Shown: positions 46,407 through 54,377 of the stretch, one piece after another
Position numbering within the stretch: the first letter of the stretch is position 1
Layout of the letters: every line of letters starts with the position of its first letter
Assembly: GCF_000166295.1 (NCBI RefSeq)
Contig: NC_017506.1
Coordinates: 3,348,001-3,412,000 of the forward strand
Reading direction: 5' to 3'
Source: Marinobacter adhaerens HP15
GTDB lineage: Bacteria; Pseudomonadota; Gammaproteobacteria; Pseudomonadales; Oleiphilaceae
DNA: 64,000 nt
Program-made: the position numbers and the translations under genes
Notes under the pieces: model-generated
Told to the model about the DNA's origin: nothing
What the model saw: only the letters and a program-made list of their open reading frames with translations
Database searches by the model: none

Positions 46407-48158
46407 TTATCCGGAAGCCCGATCAGTTTCAGACGCAGGGCAACTGATCAGACGCAAAGCTTCGTCCAGGGAGGAAGTATAGCGGCTAACGCCAGCTATC
46501 GGCGCAACCCCGGCACGAGCGAGGGTGCGCAAAGGCTGAAACTGAAGATCGGCAATCACAATCTGGGTACCGTCCCTTTCACAGGTAGCAATAAGCTTGT
46601 TCAGGGCGGACAGCCCGCCGGCATCGAGAATCGTCACGCCGTCCATGTACAGAATGAATCCGCGGGCGTTCCGGGCGAGCACTGCCAGCTCCCCGAAAAT
46701 CCGGTCCGCGGCGGCAAAAAACAGGGGTCCGTTAATCTTGAACACCTGCCAGCCATCGGGCAGCCGGGATTCTGCAATCCGTTTGCTCTGGGTGATATCT
46801 GTAACCCGGGTCATCTGGGCCATTTCCCGCATGAACAGGACCGCCGCCAACAGGACGCCGGTGGTGATGGCAATCACCATGTCGAGCAATACCGTCAGTG
46901 AAAAGCAGGTGAGAAAAACCAGGATGTCGCTGCGCGGCGCAGTTTTCAGAAGATGCAGGGACTTGGGGGCCTCACTCATATTCCAGGCCACCATCACCAG
47001 CAGGGCGGCCATGGCCGGCATGGGAAGATACGCCAGCAGGCCCGCCAGCGAAACCAGCGCCAGCAGAACGACCAGCGAATGCACCATTGCGGAGACCGGC
47101 GACTCGGCGCCGGCCCGGTAGTTGGCCGCCGAGCGGGCGATGGCGGCCGTGGCGGTAATGCCGCCGAAAAACGGCGTGATGATGTTGCCAAGGCCCTGCC
47201 CCATGAGCTCGCTGTTGGCGCTGTGGCGTTTGCCAGTCATGCCATCAAGCACCACGGCGCACAGGAGGGACTCGATGGCCCCGAGCATGGCGATGGCAAA
47301 GGCTGCAGGCAGCAGATCCCGGACCAGCGACCATGACAGCCCGACGGGCTCGCCCGATGCCCCTGCCTGCTGCCACGGCCAGGCGAATTCCGGCAAGAAC
47401 GGCGGAATACCCGCTCCCTCGGTGCCGTCCGGCAGGAGATAACTGAACCTTGAACCAATGGTATCGATAGCAGCACCCTGGGCATTCAACCAGAGCGCAA
47501 GCAGGCTTCCGATCACCACCGCTGGCAGATGCGGGGGCACCGGGGTTTTCAGGCGTGGCCAGAGCAACATGCAGGCAAGGGTGACACCGGCCACCAGGGC
47601 ACTCATACCATCAAATTCCGGCAGCGCACCGGCCAGCAGGGCCAGCTTGTCCCAATAATGCTCGGGCATATCGCTAACCTGAAGGCCCAGAAAATCCCGG
47701 ATCTGCAGGGTGGCAATCACCACGGCGATCCCCCCGGTAAATCCCAGGGTAACCGATTCTGGAATGTACTCGATAAAACGACCCAGTCGCATCAGAGCCA
47801 TCAGAATCAGCAAAACGCCCGACATCAAGGTGGCCAAAAGCAGACCGCCCAGCCCATAGCTCTGGGCGATAGGGTACAGAATGACAACGAAAGCAGCGGT
47901 GGGGCCGGAGATGCTGAACCGGCTGCCACCGGTCAATGCGATCACAAACCCGGCAATAATGGCGGTGTAGAGGCCGTACTGGGGTGCAACACCACTGGCG
48001 ATCGCCAATGCCATGGCCAGGGGTATGGCAATAATGCCCACCGTCAAACCCGCCATCACATCGCGCAGGAAACGGCGGCCCCGGTAGGGCTCATCAATAC
48101 ACGCTTCCCGGAATGCGTGGGCCATCCGGAGAGAAAAAAGGTGGGCACGATGCGGCAT
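46407..48158 (-). CDS. SulP-family anion transporter with STAS domain
   Basis: A 583-residue inner-membrane transporter of the SLC26/SulP family. It starts with a short cytosolic arm and GLTVGIIAIPLAMALAIASG (first helices), followed by about 12-14 helices including TGGSRFSISGPTAAFVV. A C-terminal STAS domain (about 450-560) contains ILYMDGVTILDAGGLSAL. SulP members carry sulfate, bicarbonate or dicarboxylates; substrate cannot be told here. An inverted repeat lies 60 bases upstream. The start has only a weak ribosome-binding site; Met12 is an alternative. Confidence 0.88.
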   Translation of the reverse strand: MPHRAHLFSLRMAHAFREACIDEPYRGRRFLRDVMAGLTVGIIAIPLAMALAIASGVAPQYGLYTAIIAGFVIALTGGSRFSISGPTAAFVVILYPIAQSYGLGGLLLATLMSGVLLILMALMRLGRFIEYIPESVTLGFTGGIAVVIATLQIRDFLGLQVSDMPEHYWDKLALLAGALPEFDGMSALVAGVTLACMLLWPRLKTPVPPHLPAVVIGSLLALWLNAQGAAIDTIGSRFSYLLPDGTEGAGIPPFLPEFAWPWQQAGASGEPVGLSWSLVRDLLPAAFAIAMLGAIESLLCAVVLDGMTGKRHSANSELMGQGLGNIITPFFGGITATAAIARSAANYRAGAESPVSAMVHSLVVLLALVSLAGLLAYLPMPAMAALLVMVAWNMSEAPKSLHLLKTAPRSDILVFLTCFSLTVLLDMVIAITTGVLLAAVLFMREMAQMTRVTDITQSKRIAESRLPDGWQVFKINGPLFFAAADRIFGELAVLARNARGFILYMDGVTILDAGGLSALNKLIATCERDGTQIVIADLQFQPLRTLARAGVAPIAGVSRYTSSLDEALRLISCPASETDRASG

Positions 48159-48218
48159 GAGTGACTCGTTAATTGCAACTTTTAACGACTAATTATATGC
48201 TCATTGTATCTGCATTCA

Positions 48219-48237
48219 ATGTTAATACGGTTAACAT
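48219..48237. promoter_or_regulatory. Operator-like inverted repeat between sulP and RHH gene
   Basis: ATGTTAA-TACGG-TTAACAT, perfect 7-base half-sites with a 5-base spacer, in the 112-base gap between the divergent SulP and ribbon-helix-helix genes. It could be the target of the ribbon-helix-helix protein. Confidence 0.5.
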
Positions 48238-48270
48238 AATCGAAAGCCACCCGAGGTAAAGAAGAACTCA

Positions 48271-48450
48271 ATGGAAAACCGCACTGCCCGCCTGACGCTG
48301 CTGATCGATCCCGAGAAAAAGGCCGCCTTTGAAGAACTGTGCAAGCAGGAAGATGTGACGCCATCCCAGAAAGTGCGCCAGTTCATTCGGGAATACGTGG
48401 AAGAAAGACTGGGATCGGACTGGCGCGAAGACCGTAAAAAGAAATCCTGA
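48271..48450 (+). CDS. Small ribbon-helix-helix (CopG-like) protein
   Basis: A 59-residue protein starting MENRTARLTLLIDPEKKAAF: a short beta strand with alternating polar residues, a helix (about 15-26), then a second helix after a turn (TPSQKVRQFIREYVEERL), the pattern of ribbon-helix-helix DNA-binding proteins. It ends in a basic tail (REDRKKKS). GAAGAA stands before the ATG. It is divergent from SulP and followed 25 bases later by the ChaN-like gene. No toxin partner is visible. Regulation of itself or sulP is an inference. Confidence 0.7.
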   Translation: MENRTARLTLLIDPEKKAAFEELCKQEDVTPSQKVRQFIREYVEERLGSDWREDRKKKS

Positions 48451-48475
48451 CGGGGTTCATTACGTAAGGACTATG

Positions 48476-49483
48476 ATGAAACCTATCGCGCCAATCCTGC
48501 TGTTTGCCACTCTGTCTGCTATGAACGGATGCACTGCCATGCCTTCATTGAAAGCCCCCGACACACTGAATTCGGCACCGCGAACCCAGTACGATGCCAA
48601 GCTGGTAAACCCGGCAAACAAGACCGCGCTGACTCCGGAAGAACTGGCGCAGCAACTGGCCGACGTCGATGTTGTGGTTGTCGGGGAATACCACGGGCAC
48701 CATGGCTCACACCTTCTGCAATCCCGGCTTCAGAGCGCCCTGTTTCGGCTGCGGCCGGAGCAGATTCTCAGCATGGAGCAGTTCAATCTGGATCATCAGG
48801 ACGAGCTGAACCGTTATCTGCGGGGAGAGACGGGCGAAACCGAAATGATCGAAGACGCCGAAGCCTGGGATAATTACCGTGCCTCCTATCGGCCATTGGT
48901 GGAATTTGCACGCCGGCACGACCTTCCGGTGATCGCGTCCAATGCGCCGGCCGACGTGGTCCGCTGCGTTGGCCGCAAGGGCCCGGGCTATCTCGACCGT
49001 ATTTCAGACACCTTGAGACAGAATTTACCCGCCACCCCCTTCATGGACACCTCGGAATACCGGGAAAAGTTCATGGCGGCCATCGGTGCCAGCCACCAGG
49101 CAGACGACACCATGAGCGAGCGGATGGACAACACCTACAAGGCCCAGTTGCTCAGGGACAACACCATGGCGACACGTATTCTTCAGGCGCGGACAGAGCA
49201 CCCGGAGCACCAGGTACTGCACGTGACTGGCACCTTTCACAGTGAAAACGGCCTGGGCACCGTGGCACTTCTGAAACAGCGTGCGCCGGAAATCTCGGTT
49301 GCCGTCGTAAGCCCGGTGTTCTGGCCTTCGGAGGTCAACGAAGCGCCCCTGGATAATAATCGCGCCAAGGGTGATTTCATCTACTTTATCCAGCCTCTGC
49401 CCGACGAATTCCGGGATGCCCAGCGGGAACGCGAGGCGATGACAGCCCGCTTCCGCCGCTCGACCGACAAAAGCTGTGACTGA
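48476..49483 (+). CDS. ChaN-like (DUF399) haem-uptake lipoprotein
   Basis: A 335-residue lipoprotein of the ChaN/Tiki superfamily. The signal sequence ends MNGC (lipidated Cys near residue 19). Family motifs are VVVGEYHGHHGSH, near the N-terminus of the domain, and LHVTGTFHSENGLG towards the end, supplying the conserved His and Glu. ChaN-type proteins bind haem dimers in Campylobacter; a role in iron or haem uptake is inferred. An adjacent ATG three bases upstream (48473) is also possible, but 48476 is better spaced from AAGGA. Confidence 0.82.
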   Translation: MKPIAPILLFATLSAMNGCTAMPSLKAPDTLNSAPRTQYDAKLVNPANKTALTPEELAQQLADVDVVVVGEYHGHHGSHLLQSRLQSALFRLRPEQILSMEQFNLDHQDELNRYLRGETGETEMIEDAEAWDNYRASYRPLVEFARRHDLPVIASNAPADVVRCVGRKGPGYLDRISDTLRQNLPATPFMDTSEYREKFMAAIGASHQADDTMSERMDNTYKAQLLRDNTMATRILQARTEHPEHQVLHVTGTFHSENGLGTVALLKQRAPEISVAVVSPVFWPSEVNEAPLDNNRAKGDFIYFIQPLPDEFRDAQREREAMTARFRRSTDKSCD

Positions 49484-49492
49484 AACAGCCGG

Positions 49493-50026
49493 CTACCGGC
49501 CTGACAGGCCCGATTCCAACTCAAGAGCCTGTTCAAACACCTTCCGGTCCTCGTCGCTGAACAGCACAAACCGGACAAGGCGAACAGAGTTGAGCTCCGC
49601 CAGCGTGTCAGACACCGCCTTCATGGCCACTGCCGCCGCATCCTGCAGTGGATAGCCGAAAACCCCTGTGGAGATGGCGGGAAAAGCGATGGACCTCAGC
49701 TTATGCCGATCTGCCAGCAACAGGGCATTTCTGAAACACTCAGCCAGCAAACGGTCGGATGGCTCGTCGACCCCGTAAACGGGGCCCAGACAATGGATTA
49801 CGTGCTGGTTTGGCAGCTCGTGAGCCGAGCTTATGACTGCCTGCCCCGGCCTGATCGGCGCCAGAGCCCGGCACTCCTCTGCCAGCCCCGGTCCGGCGGC
49901 GCCGTGTATGGCGCCTGCCACGCCACTCCCTGGCAAAAGTTCGGCGTTGGCGGCATTGACGATCACATCCATATCCTGCTGTTCAGCAATGTTTCCTCTG
50001 ATGCACTCAACTTTCACAACCGTCAT
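49493..50026 (-). CDS. Macro-domain ADP-ribose hydrolase (YmdB-like)
   Basis: A 177-residue single macro domain. It shows VNAANAELLPGSGVAGAIHGAAG, broken here as VNAANAEL and GSGVAGAIH, and AFPAISTGVFGYP, the loops that bind ADP-ribose. This class removes O-acetyl-ADP-ribose or mono-ADP-ribose from targets. AGGAAGGA precedes the ATG. It is convergent with the ChaN-like gene and divergent from the SIMPL gene. Confidence 0.92.
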   Translation of the reverse strand: MTVVKVECIRGNIAEQQDMDVIVNAANAELLPGSGVAGAIHGAAGPGLAEECRALAPIRPGQAVISSAHELPNQHVIHCLGPVYGVDEPSDRLLAECFRNALLLADRHKLRSIAFPAISTGVFGYPLQDAAAVAMKAVSDTLAELNSVRLVRFVLFSDEDRKVFEQALELESGLSGR

Positions 50027-50142
50027 GTTTCCTTCCTTTTCGCATGGGGCGTGAAACGCTAATCTTGACCATGACCTCAGGATAGCAGCCAGACACCGGA
50101 TGCTTTCAGGAACATTCCGGTGACGTAATACAGGGACACCCC

Positions 50143-50853
50143 ATGAAACTTTTTGCCTCAGTGATTCTCGGCGTCAGTGCCATCATTTCTGCCGCCCTGA
50201 TTGGCAATGGCCTGACCGATCTGCGCACCGGCGACCGCTACGTGACCGTTAAAGGCGTGGCTGAACGAGAAGTGAATGCCGATCTGGCCTTGTGGCCGAT
50301 CCGCTTTGTCGCCACCGGTGCGTCCCTGAGTGAAGCCCAGGAAAGGGCCAGAAGCAGCCGGGACGCGATCATGGCGTTCCTCAAACTGCAGGCCATTGAC
50401 CAGAATGCGGTCGAACTCCAGCGCCTGGATGTCACCGATACCCGGGCCAACCCTTACCAGGCCAACAACGGAGAGCAGAAGTTCATCATCAGCCAGACGC
50501 TGATGGTACGCAGTACTGACATCGACCGAATCCGGCAGGCAGCCCAGGGTGTCAGTGAACTGGTGGACTCCGGAGTGGTGCTGTCTTCGGACTACGGCCC
50601 GTCCGGCCCGACGTACGTGTTTAACGGGCTCAACGACATCAAGCCGGAGATGATTGCCGAGGCCACGGCATCGGCCCGGGAAGCTGCCGACCAGTTCGCC
50701 CAGGATGCAAAAGCGGAACTCGGGGGGCTGCGACGCGCCAATCAGGGCGTTTTCCAGATTCTGGCCCGGGATCAGGCGCCGGGCATTATGGAGCAGCAAC
50801 AACCGGTAAAAACCGTCCGGGTAGTCTCAACCGTCGAATATTACCTTCGCTAG
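50143..50853 (+). CDS. SIMPL (DUF541) domain protein
   Basis: A 236-residue protein with an N-terminal membrane anchor or signal segment (about residues 4-22) and a SIMPL/DUF541 domain beginning YVTVKGVAEREVNADLA. SIMPL proteins form large ring oligomers in the periplasm; stress protection (YggE in E. coli) is reported for relatives, but no catalytic role is known. It stands between the macro-domain and GH84-like genes without tight linkage. Confidence 0.87.
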   Translation: MKLFASVILGVSAIISAALIGNGLTDLRTGDRYVTVKGVAEREVNADLALWPIRFVATGASLSEAQERARSSRDAIMAFLKLQAIDQNAVELQRLDVTDTRANPYQANNGEQKFIISQTLMVRSTDIDRIRQAAQGVSELVDSGVVLSSDYGPSGPTYVFNGLNDIKPEMIAEATASAREAADQFAQDAKAELGGLRRANQGVFQILARDQAPGIMEQQQPVKTVRVVSTVEYYLR

Positions 50854-50862
50854 GCCAACCGC

Positions 50863-51930
50863 CTACTGCGTGGCCACCATCTCATCGGTCACCTGATATT
50901 CACCCGCCAGCCAGCGCAGAATCTCGTTGGCTGCAGGGTGGTCAAAGGCATCGTAGGTGTGCTGAAGGCTCTGGCGCTTTTCATCACTGATCCGGCCCAG
51001 GCCGGCGTCCTGCAGCACCAGTAAATCCGAATGCAGCTGCGCCGCCAACTCCCTGCCCAGCACCTCGCGGGCGACATGGCGGAATGCCTGGCCGTATTGA
51101 TAGGAGGGTCCCAGGCGGTAGGACTCCGCCAGCGTGATAGCCGGGATGGCCGTCAGCGTTGGCTGCAGGGCCGGATTGATACCATGGCCGGCAAGGTGCG
51201 CCGCGTTGGCCGCCGGTCGCCCGGTGAAGGCTCGCAGGTGCAGATGTTGCGACATCCGGTCGCCGTCGTTGACCGGGTAGTTGTCCCAGAGCACCGGCTT
51301 GCGGCCAAGCAGGTCTCCGACACGTTTCAGATGGCCGGGTGACACTTCCCGGGAACACACTTCCTCTCCGGTCCAGAACACGTTCACCGAGTGGTCCAGC
51401 TTGCGCCCGAGCGTCTCCAGATAATCCGCCGGACGCTCCCCGAACACGCGGTCGAGAACCGGATCATCGGAATAATAGCTGGGACAGACACTCAGCTGTT
51501 TGATTGAAGTACGGTCACGGACCCAGTGCACAATGTCCGTCTGGGTACCGGCAAGGTCCGGAGTGTCTGACCGCATGTCATCGAACAGAATCGCCAGCTC
51601 ATCTATCCCGATGCGCTCCAGCAGGGCGAGTTTTTCTGCCAGCGCCGCCCTGGCCTCGTCGTCAAACCGGTTGAACACCTCGAACGGACTCAGGCCGACA
51701 CCAAAACGAACGCCTTCGCTACGGCAAAAGCGCGAGAAATCGGCCAGCTCCGCGGCCATCGCCGGCGGGTGCGGCTGCTGCCACTTCCGACGCAGAAAAA
51801 CATCCGCCTTGGGGGCATAGAGATAAAATCCGTAACCATGGGGCGCCAGGGTGCGAACCAGTTGCCGCCGCTCCTGCCAGGTCCACATGGGGCCGTAAAA
51901 TCCTTCAATGATGCCGAGTGTCGTTGCCAT
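50863..51930 (-). CDS. GH84-like beta-N-acetylglucosaminidase
   Basis: A 355-residue TIM-barrel protein similar to the catalytic domain of family 84 glycoside hydrolases (O-GlcNAcase/hyaluronidase). The N-terminus has GIIEGFYGPMWTWQER and the active site shows the paired Asp of ILFDDMRSD expected for substrate-assisted catalysis. There is no signal peptide from the start at 51930 (an ATG 57 bases upstream adds an unlikely tail), so it appears cytosolic. It lacks the extra domains of secreted GH84 enzymes. Substrate is unknown. Confidence 0.8.
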   Translation of the reverse strand: MATTLGIIEGFYGPMWTWQERRQLVRTLAPHGYGFYLYAPKADVFLRRKWQQPHPPAMAAELADFSRFCRSEGVRFGVGLSPFEVFNRFDDEARAALAEKLALLERIGIDELAILFDDMRSDTPDLAGTQTDIVHWVRDRTSIKQLSVCPSYYSDDPVLDRVFGERPADYLETLGRKLDHSVNVFWTGEEVCSREVSPGHLKRVGDLLGRKPVLWDNYPVNDGDRMSQHLHLRAFTGRPAANAAHLAGHGINPALQPTLTAIPAITLAESYRLGPSYQYGQAFRHVAREVLGRELAAQLHSDLLVLQDAGLGRISDEKRQSLQHTYDAFDHPAANEILRWLAGEYQVTDEMVATQ

Positions 51931-52048
51931 GGCCGATTTCCGCTCCGCTGGTTCCCGGGCCCGGTTCAGGTACCCTGTAACCTCCAAGTTTGACTAGACT
52001 TACCGGTAAAGCCAACTACAACCGAACTGCCCGACAAGGAGCAACTCA

Positions 52049-52507
52049 ATGGAAATAAAAACGTTCGAGGATCTCATCGAATGGACGAGGCAACTGCACG
52101 CGCATCTTGCAAGGTGCCTGAAGGAGTCCGCCAAGCTCAACAACGACGAGCGAGCCAGCGCCCTCCTCGACTACGTTTCCAGCCACGAAACCATTCTCGA
52201 GAAAGCCGTACGGGAATTCGAGAAACAGGCTGATCCAAAGGCTCTCAATACCCGCATGTACGACTACCTGAACCACAAACCGATCAGGGCCAGTGCTGAC
52301 TCCTACACGCACTACGCGTCAATGAGCTTTCAGGATATTGCCAGGGAAATCTTCCAGTTCCACGACCAGGTGATGGATCTCTACGATTCCCTGATTGGCA
52401 AGGCAGAGATTCCCGAGGCCAAGGCCTTGCTTGAGGATCTGCTTTCCCTCGAAGAGCACGAGGCCATGCGACTGTCGAGCCAGATCAGCCGCATGGAAGA
52501 CATCTGA
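52049..52507 (+). CDS. Uncharacterised helical protein, 152 residues
   Basis: Not recognised. The protein is predicted by eye to be all helical, four or five amphipathic helices, and soluble. His and Glu residues occur in pairs suited to metal binding (QLHAHLARC, YVSSHETILE, SLEEHEAMRL), so a ferritin-like or hemerythrin-like fold is possible. It has no signal peptide. A perfect palindrome follows its stop by seven bases and belongs to the TRAP control region. Confidence 0.75.
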   Translation: MEIKTFEDLIEWTRQLHAHLARCLKESAKLNNDERASALLDYVSSHETILEKAVREFEKQADPKALNTRMYDYLNHKPIRASADSYTHYASMSFQDIAREIFQFHDQVMDLYDSLIGKAEIPEAKALLEDLLSLEEHEAMRLSSQISRMEDI

Positions 52508-52513
52508 TCCGCC

Positions 52514-52531
52514 GTACGACCAAGGTCGTAC
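52514..52531. promoter_or_regulatory. Perfect palindrome upstream of TRAP operon
   Basis: GTACGACC-AA-GGTCGTAC, 8-base half-sites around AA, located 122 bases before dctP and directly after the preceding stop codon. Its symmetry and position suggest an activator site (for example a LuxR/NarL-type regulator); as a terminator it lacks an adjacent T run. Confidence 0.55.
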
Positions 52532-52652
52532 ACCAAGCGGTTTTTGATTTCGTTTGTTAACGATAATTGCTAACGTGAACTAGCATTGAGAGTGGTTTTC
52601 CCCAAAAGGGGAGACGCTCGACCCACAAAAAAGATAAGAGGATAGAAGAGCA

Positions 52653-53729
52653 ATGAAGATCCGTTCTGTTCTTTCCGCGGCTGTGCTGGCTGTGGCAACA
52701 ACCTTTGCCTCCTCGCAGGCGCTCGCCCAAGACACCTTCACACTCCGCCTTGCAGAAACCTGGGGGCCAAACTTCCCGATTTTCGGTGACACCACCAAGC
52801 GCTTTGCCGAAACCGTCGAGAAAATGTCTGACGGACGCCTGAAAGTCCGCATCGATTCCGCCAACAAGCACAAAGCCCCGCTGGGCGTGTTTGATATGGT
52901 CAAGGCCGGTCAGTACGACATGGGCCACTCCGCATCCTACTACTGGAAAGGCAAGGTTCCCGAGACCCTGTTCTTCACCAGCATGCCATTCGGCATGATT
53001 GCCATGGAACAATACGCCTGGTTCTACCACGGCGGTGGCATGGAGCTGATGCAGGAGGTTTACGAGCCGCACAACATGCTGTCGTTCCCGGGTGGTAACA
53101 CCGGTGTTCAGATGGGTGGCTGGTTCCGCAAGGAAATCAACTCCATTGACGACCTGAAGGGTCTGAAAATGCGCATCCCCGGCTTCGCCGGTGAAGTGTT
53201 CGCAGAAGTTGGCGTTAACCCGACTAACATCGCCCCGGGCGAGCTTTACACTGCCCTGGAACGCAACACCATTGATGCGGTTGAGTGGGTGGGTCCTGCC
53301 CTGGACTTGCGTCTCGGCTTCCAGCAGATCGCCGACTACTACTACACCGGCTGGCATGAGCCTGCGACCGAGCTCCAGTTCCTGGTGAACAAGCGGGTTT
53401 GGGACAAGCTGCCGGCGGACCTGCAGGAAATCATGCGCGTTGCCATGCGCACTGCTTCCTACGACATGCTGGTTCAATCACAGCACGCTAACGCTGAAGC
53501 CTGGGCCAACATCAAGGAAGAGTATCCGAACGTACAGATCAAACAGTTCCCGGATGACGTGTTCGACGCTATGTACGCTGCCAACGAAAAGCTGCTGGAT
53601 GAAGCCGCCGAAGGTAGTGAAATGGCTGCGAAGATCATCGAATCCCAGCAGAACTACCTTGAGAAGAGCCGCGCCTACACAGACATTTCTGAGCGCGCCT
53701 ACCTCAACACCATGGCCGAAGTCGAGTAA
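52653..53729 (+). CDS. TRAP transporter solute-binding protein (TakP-like)
   Basis: Periplasmic binding protein of a tripartite ATP-independent transporter. The 358-residue precursor has a signal peptide ending SSQALAQ (about residue 25). The stretch ALERNTIDAVEWVGPALD with YYYTGWHEP downstream closely follows TakP-type proteins, which bind 2-oxo acids such as pyruvate with a metal ion. Substrate is therefore probably a small 2-oxo or hydroxy acid. It is the first gene of the dctPQM operon; a hairpin follows that may reduce expression of the membrane subunits. Confidence 0.9.
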   Translation: MKIRSVLSAAVLAVATTFASSQALAQDTFTLRLAETWGPNFPIFGDTTKRFAETVEKMSDGRLKVRIDSANKHKAPLGVFDMVKAGQYDMGHSASYYWKGKVPETLFFTSMPFGMIAMEQYAWFYHGGGMELMQEVYEPHNMLSFPGGNTGVQMGGWFRKEINSIDDLKGLKMRIPGFAGEVFAEVGVNPTNIAPGELYTALERNTIDAVEWVGPALDLRLGFQQIADYYYTGWHEPATELQFLVNKRVWDKLPADLQEIMRVAMRTASYDMLVQSQHANAEAWANIKEEYPNVQIKQFPDDVFDAMYAANEKLLDEAAEGSEMAAKIIESQQNYLEKSRAYTDISERAYLNTMAEVE

Positions 53730-53748
53730 GATATAGGCTTTAACGGAG

Positions 53749-53779
53749 CCGGGATCGCTCTCTGAGTGATCCCGGTTTT
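53749..53779 (+). terminator. Hairpin between dctP and dctQ
   Basis: CCGGGATCGC and GTGATCCCGG (one mismatch) form a stem followed by TTTTG. In TRAP operons such a partial terminator can make the binding protein more abundant than the permease. Confidence 0.75.
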
Positions 53780-53831
53780 GTCGTTTATAGCAACGGATAA
53801 AAGCGCCAGTCCGTCTGGCGGGGGATCATCA

Positions 53832-54377
53832 ATGCGGTGGATTATCAAACTGGACGACGGGCTTGCCCGGCTGTCCATCTTCTGTGGCTGGGTTGCCTGT
53901 GTCGCGATGATACTGATGGCAGCCAACGTCTTTTACGACGTAGTGGCCCGATACGCTTTTAACAACGTTTCAATCGGCATGCAGGAAATGGAGTGGCACC
54001 TCTATTCTGTGGTGTTCCTGCTGGGTATTCCCTACGCATTGCGCACGGATGGTCATGTTCGGGTCGACGTTTTCTATACCAAATGGAGCAACAAGGCCAA
54101 GGCCTGGGTCAACCTTGTTGGCGCCTTCATTTTCGTCATTCCCTTCGCTTACCTGATCGGCATTTACGGCTACGATTTCGCCCTCGACTCTTACAGCATG
54201 GGTGAAGGTAGCGGTGATCCGGGCGGGCTGCCGCACCGCTGGATTATCAAATCCGTTATCCCTGTCAGTGCCGTCTTCATCGGTATTGCCGGCCTCAATA
54301 TGGCGACTTACGCCGTACGAGTGATGGCGGGGGACAAGGAGTATGAAGGTGAACACAGCGGAGGAGGCCTCGCATGA
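53832..54377 (+). CDS. TRAP transporter small permease (DctQ)
   Basis: The 181-residue small membrane subunit has four helices and the family feature FYDVVARYAFNNVSIGMQEM after the first pair. The frame is open further upstream, but the ATG at 53832 has GGGG eight bases before it and starts with a normal DctQ N-terminus (MRWIIKLDDG). It overlaps dctM by four bases. Confidence 0.88.
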   Translation: MRWIIKLDDGLARLSIFCGWVACVAMILMAANVFYDVVARYAFNNVSIGMQEMEWHLYSVVFLLGIPYALRTDGHVRVDVFYTKWSNKAKAWVNLVGAFIFVIPFAYLIGIYGYDFALDSYSMGEGSGDPGGLPHRWIIKSVIPVSAVFIGIAGLNMATYAVRVMAGDKEYEGEHSGGGLA

